The translations under genes were made by a program, and so were the position numbers. Under the pieces are notes generated by a model that was given only the letters and a program-made list of their open reading frames with translations, was not told where the DNA came from and made no database searches. Positions 1 to 4,872 of a stretch of 5,122 bases of DNA are shown here, one piece after another (the stretch's first letter is position 1; every line of letters begins with the position of its first letter). Source of the stretch: Desulfuromonadaceae bacterium GWC2_58_13 (GTDB lineage: Bacteria > Desulfobacterota > Desulfuromonadia > Desulfuromonadales > Trichloromonadaceae); contig MHXM01000157.1 of NCBI GenBank assembly GCA_001825565.1, positions 1 through 5,122 on the forward strand. Direction: 5' to 3'.

Positions 1-233
1 CAGAAGTCGTAGGTGACAGCGGCCTGGCCAGGCATGACGACGTCGACCAGCACGTCATTGGCACACAGACCACGGCAACCGGTACCAATAACCTCGCACC
101 GCTTGCCAACCTTGCCTTCAACACCCTGCTTGGCGAATTCGGCTTCAAAAGCTTCGGCTACCGCCTGCGCTCCCGAGGCAAAACCACCCGTTCCTTGACA
201 AATTAGAATTTTTATTGCTTCTTTCGCGGCCAT
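1..233 (-). CDS. nuoF: NADH-quinone oxidoreductase subunit F (NuoF), 5' part only, long form with N-terminal thioredoxin-like domain
   Basis: NuoF is the NADH-binding flavoprotein of complex I: it carries FMN and a [4Fe-4S] cluster in the cytoplasmic arm and passes electrons onward with NuoE and NuoG. Only the first 77 residues are in the window, so the NADH, FMN and 4Fe-4S parts are not seen. What is visible is a thioredoxin-like ferredoxin domain of the kind fused ahead of NuoF/HydB/HndC proteins: KILICQGTGG at 8-17, then KRC (C46) and TGCRGLCANDVLVDV (C53, C57). The usual second ligand of the C-x4-C pair is Gly17 here. Two in-frame ATGs exist. The one at 245 abuts the GGGG tract with no spacing, while the one at 233 (MAAKEA) has it 12 bases upstream, so 233 is preferred but not certain. 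The gene follows nuoE by about 46 bases and is the last gene visible in the nuo operon. Family call is strong from context plus motif; the fused-domain reading is inference from the N-terminus. Confidence 0.86.
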   Translation of the reverse strand, partial: MAAKEAIKILICQGTGGFASGAQAVAEAFEAEFAKQGVEGKVGKRCEVIGTGCRGLCANDVLVDVVMPGQAAVTYDF

Positions 234-279
234 ATCTAAATTCATCCCCACGCTGTGAATGGTTTACGTCTCGGGGCGC

Positions 280-777
280 CTAGTCCATCGCCTGGTATTT
301 CTTGATGACCTCGTCCATCTTTTGAACGGTCAAGCTACCATAGGTAGCATCGTTAACCATGATGACCGGCGCCATTCCGCAGGCCCCGATACAGGCCACG
401 TATTCGGCAGTGAACTTGAGGTCTTCCGTCGTTTCGGCATGCCCGATTTTGAGCCGCTCGGTCAGGGTTTCGGCAATCCGGCCGGCCCCCTTGACGTGAC
501 AGGCGGTACCCATGCAGACGCGGATGATATATTTGCCACGGGGTTCGAGATGGAACTGGGCATAAAAAGTCAGAACCCCGTAAATCTGGCTCGGATACAC
601 ATTCAGACGCTCGGCCACCAAATGGACCGTCGGTTCGGGAATGTACCCATAAAACTCCTGGACTCCCTGAAGGACCGGCATCAGAGCCCCCTTCATGTCC
701 ACGTATTTGTCGATGACCGCGTTCGCCCCGGTCAAATCGATTTCTTCTTCAACAACGCTCTGCGCGACTTCGCTCAT
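280..777 (-). CDS. nuoE: NADH-quinone oxidoreductase subunit E (NuoE, 24 kDa [2Fe-2S] subunit)
   Basis: NuoE is a peripheral-arm subunit of complex I that holds the [2Fe-2S] cluster N1a next to the FMN of NuoF. The 165-residue protein has the normal length. An N-terminal helical part (about 20-75, with the conserved YGYIPEP and YGVLTFYAQF segments) precedes a thioredoxin-like ferredoxin domain. The four cluster ligands are visible as C88 and C93 (CMGTAC) and C129 and C133 (CIGAC). Their spacing equals that of Thermus Nqo2 (C83, C88, C124, C128). The frame stays open upstream to 867, but that extension would overlap the end of nuoD. The ATG at 777 has an AAAAGGGG ribosome binding site 7 bases upstream and begins MSEVAQ, so it is chosen. 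The gene lies 28 bases after nuoD. Annotation is secure. Confidence 0.96.
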   Translation of the reverse strand: MSEVAQSVVEEEIDLTGANAVIDKYVDMKGALMPVLQGVQEFYGYIPEPTVHLVAERLNVYPSQIYGVLTFYAQFHLEPRGKYIIRVCMGTACHVKGAGRIAETLTERLKIGHAETTEDLKFTAEYVACIGACGMAPVIMVNDATYGSLTVQKMDEVIKKYQAMD

Positions 778-784
778 GGCGATA

Positions 785-792
785 CCCCTTTT
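785..792 (-). promoter_or_regulatory. Ribosome binding site deciding the nuoE start
   Basis: On the minus strand AAAAGGGG lies 7 bases before the ATG at 777. It is placed between the nuoD stop (806) and this ATG, which favours the short nuoE start over the in-frame extension that would run into nuoD. Confidence 0.75.
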
Positions 793-805
793 GTCTCCAG
801 ATCCG

Positions 806-1984
806 CTACCTGTCGATTTCCCCAAGAACGATGTCAAGGGTACCAATAACGGCAACCACGTCGGCAATCAGACGCCCCTCGACCATCTGGGGCAATGCCT
901 GCAAATTGACGAAAGACGCCGGGCGAATCTTCATGCGGTACGGACTGGGCGAACCGTTGGAAACAATATAGAAACCCACTTCACCCTTGGGATTTTCAAC
1001 CCCTTGATAAATCTCGCCAACTTCCGGCTTCGGGCCTTCACTGATGATCTTGAAGTGATGGATCAGGCCTTCAATGGTATTGACGGTTTTCTGCTTGGGA
1101 GGGAGACAGATTTTCGGGCAGTCGGCGAGAACCGGCCCGGGTTTCAGCTTGTCGAGAGCCTGACGGATGATTTTGCAGGATTCCCGCATCTCCAACAGAC
1201 GCACTTTATAACGAGCCCAGGTGTCACAACCATCATCGACATGCACCTTGAAATCGTATTTCTCATACCCGCTGTAGGGATTATCGCGACGGAGGTCCCA
1301 ATCAACCCCGGAACCGCGCATCGAAGGACCGGTCAAGCCGATGTCAAGAGCGGCTTCGGCACTAATCTCACCGACGCCCATGATACGTTTCTGCCAGATC
1401 TTGTTGCCGGTCAGCAGCCCTTCGTAGGTATCGATATGACCAGGCATGACGTCGATGAAGTCGCGCATATCCTTCTCAAACCCGTCCGGCAGATCGGCGG
1501 ACAGACCGCCGACACGGAAGTAGTTGGAGGTCATCCGAGCCCCGGAAATCTTTTCATACATATCCATGATGAATTCACGCTCACGGAAAGCGTAAATAAA
1601 CACGGTCATAGCGCCGATATCGAGAGCGTGGCAAGCGATCCAGACCAGGTGACTCTTGATACGGGTCAATTCGGCCAACATGACACGAACAACCTGCGCC
1701 CGCTCCGGAATCTGATCGGTAATCCCGAACAATTTTTCTACGGCCAGCACATAACCCAGGTTATTGTGCATGGGAGCCAGATAGTCGAGCCGATCGGTCA
1801 GCGGAATAATCTGATGGTAGGTACGATTCTCGGAAAGTTTTTCCGTACCCCGGTGAAGAAATCCGATGTGGGGCGTAGCCTTGACGACGATCTCGCCGTC
1901 AAGTTCAAGAATAAGCTGGAGCACCCCGTGGGTCGAGGGATGCTGGGGCCCCATATTTACGGTCATTGTTTCGGTAAATGCCAT
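806..1984 (-). CDS. nuoD: NADH-quinone oxidoreductase subunit D (NuoD, 49 kDa quinone-site subunit)
   Basis: NuoD forms, with NuoB and NuoH, the quinone-reduction site of complex I and is related to the large subunit of [NiFe] hydrogenases. The 392-residue protein is full length, from NMGPQHPSTHG at 10-20 to the typical C-terminal GTLDIVLGEIDR. The two residues that hold the quinone head group in Thermus Nqo4 (His38, Tyr87) correspond to His19 in PSTHG and Tyr68 in RLDYLAP, with the same offset for both. Other family landmarks are PHIGFLHRGTEKL (38-50), LTGPSMRGSG (217-226) and SPSPYRMKIR (346-355). The nickel-binding cysteines of hydrogenases are absent, as expected for NuoD. The gene is separate from nuoC, unlike the fused nuoCD of E. 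coli. GAGG lies 8 bases before the ATG, and the gene starts 44 bases after nuoC. The call is secure. Confidence 0.97.
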   Translation of the reverse strand: MAFTETMTVNMGPQHPSTHGVLQLILELDGEIVVKATPHIGFLHRGTEKLSENRTYHQIIPLTDRLDYLAPMHNNLGYVLAVEKLFGITDQIPERAQVVRVMLAELTRIKSHLVWIACHALDIGAMTVFIYAFREREFIMDMYEKISGARMTSNYFRVGGLSADLPDGFEKDMRDFIDVMPGHIDTYEGLLTGNKIWQKRIMGVGEISAEAALDIGLTGPSMRGSGVDWDLRRDNPYSGYEKYDFKVHVDDGCDTWARYKVRLLEMRESCKIIRQALDKLKPGPVLADCPKICLPPKQKTVNTIEGLIHHFKIISEGPKPEVGEIYQGVENPKGEVGFYIVSNGSPSPYRMKIRPASFVNLQALPQMVEGRLIADVVAVIGTLDIVLGEIDR

Positions 1985-2028
1985 AGCCTTAGCCTCTTCT
2001 ATGGAAAAGTGATCTTCGGTACGCCAGC

Positions 2029-2511
2029 TTACTTATGCCGACCCTGGTACGGTTCACGGCCAGGTCCCTGCAACGGATAATCCTTGCGCAGGGGGTGTCC
2101 TTCCCAATCCGCGGGCATGAGAATGCGGCGCAGGTCCGGGTGGTTATTGAACGATATCCCCATCAGGTCCCAACACTCGCGCTCATGCCAGTTGGCCGTC
2201 CCCCAAACTCCGGACACGGTGTCCACCTTAGCATCAGACTCTTCGACCGGAACCTTGATCCGCAACCGATCTTTGGTGGTAACGTTGTAAATGTTATACA
2301 CCACCATGAAGCGGGGAGCCCGACCAAGATAGTCAACACCGCAAAGATCGGCGAGGAAGTTGTAGCCCAGATCCTTCTTCATAAAAGTGCAGATCGCAAC
2401 GATGTCCTCTTTTTTGACCGTGATGGTTGTTTCGCCGCGGTACTCGACCACATCCAGAACGGACCCGGAGAACTTTCCTTTCAATTTACCTACAGCAGCA
2501 TGTTCGCTCAT
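2029..2511 (-). CDS. nuoC: NADH-quinone oxidoreductase subunit C (NuoC, 30 kDa subunit)
   Basis: NuoC is a cofactor-free structural subunit of the peripheral arm of complex I, packed against NuoD. The 160-residue protein carries the complete family signature near its C-terminus: ANWHERECWDLMGI (106-119), then HPDLRRILMPADWEGHPLRKD (about 124-144). The N-terminal half (about 18-90) fits the alpha/beta domain of the family, with the conserved LADLCGVDY at 53-61. The length is normal for an unfused bacterial NuoC. An AGGGA ribosome binding site sits 9 bases before the ATG. The gene is 50 bases after nuoB and 44 bases before nuoD, so it is part of one transcription unit. There is nothing odd in the protein, and the call is secure. 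Confidence 0.96.
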   Translation of the reverse strand: MSEHAAVGKLKGKFSGSVLDVVEYRGETTITVKKEDIVAICTFMKKDLGYNFLADLCGVDYLGRAPRFMVVYNIYNVTTKDRLRIKVPVEESDAKVDTVSGVWGTANWHERECWDLMGISFNNHPDLRRILMPADWEGHPLRKDYPLQGPGREPYQGRHK

Positions 2512-2561
2512 TGCTTTATATCCCTATATTCGCAATCAATTCGAAAAGACAATCACCCGGA

Positions 2562-3071
2562 TCAGGCTTCGTTGATTCTCTCGCCGATTCCGATCGCCGC
2601 ACCAAAGGAGTTGCGCTCCTTCATGATTTTTTCCTGCAGCTTCAGGATGCCATAGAGAAGCCCTTCGGGACGGGGAGGACATCCAGGAACATACACATCA
2701 ACCGGTATTATCTCGTCAACCCCTTGGACAACGCTGTAGGTATCAAAAACTCCACCCGAACAGGCACAGGCACCCATCGCGATGATATATTTCGGCTCGG
2801 GCATCTGCTCGTAAAGAATCTTGATGACCGGCGCCATTTTTTTGGTTACCGTCCCGGCGATGACAATACAATCGGCCTGGCGGGGCGAAGCACGGAAGAT
2901 GACCCCGAAGCGGTCAAGGTCGAATCGTGCGGCACCCGTTGACATCATCTCGATGGCACAGCAGGCCAAACCGAAGGTCAACGGCCATAGCGATCTGGAC
3001 CGGGACCAGTTAACGAGCTTGTCAAGACTGGTGGTAACGACATTATTTCCCAGTGTTTTCTCTACTCCCAT
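2562..3071 (-). CDS. nuoB: NADH-quinone oxidoreductase subunit B (NuoB, PSST/20 kDa subunit with cluster N2)
   Basis: NuoB holds the terminal [4Fe-4S] cluster N2 that hands electrons to quinone at the interface with NuoD. The 169-residue protein has all four N2 ligands in family context: the tandem C37-C38 (GLACCAIEMM), C102 in MGACAC and C131 in PGCPPRPE. These match Thermus Nqo6 C45, C46, C111 and C140. An additional cysteine, C104, lies two residues after ligand C102, where many homologues have a small non-cysteine residue. The ATG at 3071 lies inside the end of nuoA, with 10 bases shared, and is preceded by a strong AAGGAG 7 bases upstream (3079-3084, within nuoA). This supports the start and indicates translational coupling. 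The call is secure. Confidence 0.97.
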   Translation of the reverse strand: MGVEKTLGNNVVTTSLDKLVNWSRSRSLWPLTFGLACCAIEMMSTGAARFDLDRFGVIFRASPRQADCIVIAGTVTKKMAPVIKILYEQMPEPKYIIAMGACACSGGVFDTYSVVQGVDEIIPVDVYVPGCPPRPEGLLYGILKLQEKIMKERNSFGAAIGIGERINEA

Positions 3072-3418
3072 TCCAGCGCTCCTTTTTTCCAGACGTAAAT
3101 GTAACCAACGAGAAGAATGGCGATGAAAACGCCCATCTCGATGAATCCAAACATCCCGAGCTGCTTGAACACCACCGCCCAGGGATAAAGAAACACGGCC
3201 TCAATATCAAACAGGATAAAGAGCATGGCAATAATGTAGAATTTGACCGGAAACCGCTGGCGGGCCGTCCCGATCAGAGGCATCCCGCACTCGTAAGGAG
3301 CCAACTTGATCGCGGATGGCTTCTTTTGACCAATCAGGCCTGAAAATACGGTTGCGCCCACGCCGAGAGCCATGGCGCAGATGATGAGGACGAGTATCGG
3401 CAGATAACTCTCAAGCAT
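3062..3418 (-). CDS. nuoA: NADH-quinone oxidoreductase subunit A (NuoA)
   Basis: NuoA is a small membrane subunit of complex I (mitochondrial ND3) at the hinge between the peripheral and membrane arms. The 118-residue protein shows three hydrophobic helices at about 5-28, 58-80 and 90-110. Between helices 1 and 2 is the conserved loop with YECGMP (41-46). Its C44 corresponds to the ND3 loop cysteine known from studies of the active/deactive transition. The second helix carries FILFDIEAVFLYPWA (67-81), with the conserved acidic residues D71 and E73. A strong GGGAGGAG lies 7 bases before the ATG. This is the first gene of the nuo operon, about 63 bases after the predicted transcription start, and its last 10 bases overlap nuoB. 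The call is secure. Confidence 0.96.
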   Translation of the reverse strand: MLESYLPILVLIICAMALGVGATVFSGLIGQKKPSAIKLAPYECGMPLIGTARQRFPVKFYIIAMLFILFDIEAVFLYPWAVVFKQLGMFGFIEMGVFIAILLVGYIYVWKKGALEWE

Positions 3419-3425
3419 GAATTAG

Positions 3426-3433
3426 CTCCTCCC
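3426..3433 (-). promoter_or_regulatory. Strong ribosome binding site of nuoA
   Basis: Minus-strand GGGAGGAG ends 7 bases before the nuoA ATG. It is one of the best Shine-Dalgarno matches in the window and fits the leading position of nuoA in the complex I operon. Confidence 0.8.
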
Positions 3434-3487
3434 AATTGTAGACAGTGGCTTGTTGCTGGATAGCGTTTACGTTACTTCGCGGGATGC

Positions 3488-3516
3488 AAGTTAAGACAAA
3501 TCAAATTCTTTGTCAA
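3488..3516 (-). promoter_or_regulatory. Candidate sigma-70 promoter of the nuo operon
   Basis: On the minus strand a perfect -35 hexamer TTGACA (3511-3516) is followed after 17 bases by TAACTT (3488-3493), which matches 3 of 6 positions of the -10 consensus. Transcription would start near 3481, giving a leader of about 63 bases before the nuoA ATG. The weak -10 combined with a repeat just upstream of the -35 box suggests a promoter helped or controlled by a regulator. Seen: the hexamers and spacing. Inferred: activity and start point. Confidence 0.6.
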
Positions 3517-3523
3517 GGAAAAA

Positions 3524-3539
3524 ATACAGTATACAGTAT
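3524..3539 (-). repeat. Doubled ATACAGT / overlapping ATACnGTAT palindromes, operator-like
   Basis: The plus strand carries ATACAGT twice in tandem (3524-3530 and 3531-3537), continuing into AT. Because ATACAGTAT is itself an inverted repeat around its central base, the block contains two overlapping 9-base palindromes with a period of 7 (3524-3532 and 3531-3539). It ends 7 bases upstream of the TTGACA box, about -43 to -58 from the predicted nuo start. That is the usual place for an activator site. The regulator is unknown; a GntR-type protein is one guess for such a TA-rich palindrome. Confidence 0.55.
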
Positions 3540-3540
3540 G

Positions 3541-3676
3541 CACGCTACACGGACGTGAAGTCGCTTAAAAAGGGCGTTTAGGGGGATTAACAAGGATGAT
3601 AAACTCGTGATGGAGGCGGGGCGACAAGCGTTCGACGGCGGTTCCCGATGCTTGGCGACAAAAGAAGCCGGAAAGC
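3541..3676 (-). other. Spacer between the rnf end and the nuo promoter, no clear terminator
   Basis: This is the rest of the intergenic gap after the rnfE stop. I looked on both strands for a GC-rich hairpin followed by a T run and found only weak ones: a 5-base CAAGC/GCTTG stem with a 20-base loop near 3625-3654, and short T runs near 3567 and 3520 (minus strand) without a good stem. The 8-mer GGCGACAA occurs twice (3620-3627 and 3654-3661). No convincing gene or RNA is seen. Read-through from rnf into nuo cannot be excluded. Confidence 0.5.
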
Positions 3677-4270
3677 CTACTTGCGCAGACTTTCCAAACG
3701 ATTCATGCCGGCAAGCAGAAAGCCGAGGGTGATAAAAGCGCCCGGAGGAAGGATCAGAAGCAGAAACGGGGGGTAGGCTGCGCCGAAGACCGGGATTCCC
3801 AAAATGCTGCCGGTGCCCAGCAATTCTCGCATCGAGCCCAGCACCAGCAACCCCAGGGTAAAGCCCAAACCCATCCCAAGGCCATCGGCCACAGCGGGAA
3901 TCACAGGTTTTTTCGAGGCGAATGCCTCGGCCCGGCCAAGAATCAGACAGTTAACAACAATCAGCGGAATAAATATACCAAGAGCCTTGTAGAGATCATA
4001 AACAAAGGCTTCCATGCACAACTGAACAACGGTGACGAAAGAGGCGATCACGACGATAAAGGCGGGTATCCGCACGCCGCCGGGAATCACCTTACGTAAC
4101 AGGGATATGGCAATATTTGAACAAATCAGCACGAAGGTAGTGGCCAGACCCATTCCCAGACCGTTTTCAGCGCTGGTCGTTACGGCGAGAGTGGGGCACA
4201 TTCCCAAAACCAGTTTAAAAACAGCATTCTCACGCCAGATTCCCTTGGAAAAATCTTTCAGCAAGCTCAT
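3677..4270 (-). CDS. rnfE: Ion-translocating oxidoreductase complex subunit E (RnfE/RsxE)
   Basis: RnfE is an integral membrane subunit of the Rnf complex, which couples electron transfer between ferredoxin and NAD+ to Na+ or H+ movement. The 197-residue protein is hydrophobic with about six membrane helices. LGMCPTLAVT (22-31, C25) and IVVNCLILGRAEAFA (104-118, C108) hold the two cysteines equivalent to NqrD C29 and C112. In the Nqr complex these share an intramembrane iron-sulfur centre with the paired subunit, NqrE, whose Rnf counterpart is RnfA. YKALGIFIPLIVVNC is the Rnf rather than the Nqr form of this segment, so RnfE is preferred over NqrD. The ATG at 4270 overlaps the rnfG stop (ATGA) and has a GGTGG 6 bases upstream. 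No rnfA follows; the next gene is nuoA after 258 bases. Confidence 0.95.
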   Translation of the reverse strand: MSLLKDFSKGIWRENAVFKLVLGMCPTLAVTTSAENGLGMGLATTFVLICSNIAISLLRKVIPGGVRIPAFIVVIASFVTVVQLCMEAFVYDLYKALGIFIPLIVVNCLILGRAEAFASKKPVIPAVADGLGMGLGFTLGLLVLGSMRELLGTGSILGIPVFGAAYPPFLLLILPPGAFITLGFLLAGMNRLESLRK

Positions 4271-4872
4271 TTTTTTCCACCCCCATCGGCAGCAACTTCG
4301 GCCTGGTGCTTCCGGTAAAATTCGAGGCCTCCAGCTACGGCGGCAACAACCGCCCGCGGCGAAATGGTTGCTCCGGTAATCTGATCAAAAGCACCGCCGT
4401 CCTTTTTTACCCGCCAGTCCGCGTTATCGAGGCTTTTCCCGAGAAACTGGTTCTTGAACCAGGCCTGTTCGATTTTGCTTCCGAGTCCTGGGGTTTCGGC
4501 GTGAGCGAGGATCTCGAGTCCGGTCACGGTACCTTCGGGATCGACGCCGACCATGATTTCAATGGTGCCGCTGTAGCCATCCGGAGCCACCACCTTGAAT
4601 GCCAGCCCGGCCAGAACGCCCCGATTGCGGCCACGGTAAAAAATCCGCGTCAGCTCCCGCCCTTTTTTATCCTGGCCGACCACCAGCGAAACCGTATCGG
4701 CGTCAGGGCTGTTGTCAACGGCTGGCATCACCGCCAGCAGCGCCTTGAGGGTTTCCTGGCGACGCTGCTCGGCGATCGGCGCGCGGGTGACCTGCTCCAC
4801 CAAGGACAGCAACAGACCGGCGCCACAGGCAATCAGGGTCAAAACAACAATCAACCTAATCGTATCTTTCAC
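4267..4872 (-). CDS. rnfG: Ion-translocating oxidoreductase complex subunit G (RnfG), covalent FMN subunit
   Basis: RnfG is a membrane-anchored flavoprotein of the Rnf complex that carries FMN bound through a phosphoester to a threonine, attached by the ApbE transferase. The 201-residue protein starts with one membrane helix (about 6-25), leaving an extracytoplasmic FMN-binding domain. The conserved HAETPGLG is at 124-131. The flavinylation motif is DQITGATIS (163-171), so T169 is the predicted attachment residue. The start is GTG at 4872, sharing GTGA with the rnfD stop, so translation is coupled. No ATG lies near the expected N-terminus. The C-terminus is a short Gly/Lys tail (GGGKK) whose codons form an A7 run overlapping the rnfE ATG. 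Length is normal. The call is secure; flavinylation is inferred from the motif. Confidence 0.95.
   Translation of the reverse strand: MKDTIRLIVVLTLIACGAGLLLSLVEQVTRAPIAEQRRQETLKALLAVMPAVDNSPDADTVSLVVGQDKKGRELTRIFYRGRNRGVLAGLAFKVVAPDGYSGTIEIMVGVDPEGTVTGLEILAHAETPGLGSKIEQAWFKNQFLGKSLDNADWRVKKDGGAFDQITGATISPRAVVAAVAGGLEFYRKHQAEVAADGGGKK
4270..4276 (-). repeat. A7 homopolymer at the rnfG/rnfE overlap
   Basis: The last two Lys codons of rnfG, with the base before them, read A AAA AAA in the rnfG frame. The TGA stop follows directly, and its overlap with the ATG starts rnfE. The run has the phase of a classical slippery heptamer. A purine-rich GGGGGTGG lies right upstream. Slippage is not shown by the sequence alone. 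Confidence 0.7.

Noticed and set aside
246..279. CCCC/GGGG inverted pair between nuoE and nuoF
   Set aside because: It is only four pairs across a large loop, and the GGGG is more simply the nuoF ribosome binding region.
259..849. Plus-strand open frame of 196 codons opposite nuoE
   Set aside because: It is antisense to nuoE, which has all four cluster cysteines. The frame lacks any family motif.
778..867. In-frame upstream extension of nuoE
   Set aside because: It would overlap the end of nuoD and adds a sequence not typical of NuoE. The ATG at 777 has a good AAAAGGGG at the right distance.
695..2080. Long plus-strand open frame of 461 codons opposite nuoD and the start of nuoE
   Set aside because: It is antisense to a secure nuoD and crosses the nuoD/nuoE boundary. 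Its product shows no recognisable domain. The opening is explained by codon use on the real strand.
2035..2942. Plus-strand open frames opposite nuoC and nuoB (2035-2655, 2427-2942)
   Set aside because: They are shadows of genes with complete family signatures on the minus strand, and no coherent domain is seen in the products.
3480..3516. Possible sigma-54 promoter (TTGC near the nuo start)
   Set aside because: No GG element lies at the required distance upstream of the TTGC.
3518..3572. T runs on the minus strand (T5 and T6) as an rnf terminator
   Set aside because: The sequence before them forms only a 4-base stem or an AT-only stem; there is no stable GC-rich hairpin.
3610..3732. Small plus-strand open frame of 40 codons starting in the intergenic gap
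   Set aside because: It runs antisense into the rnfE end, has no clear ribosome binding site, and its product has no recognisable feature.
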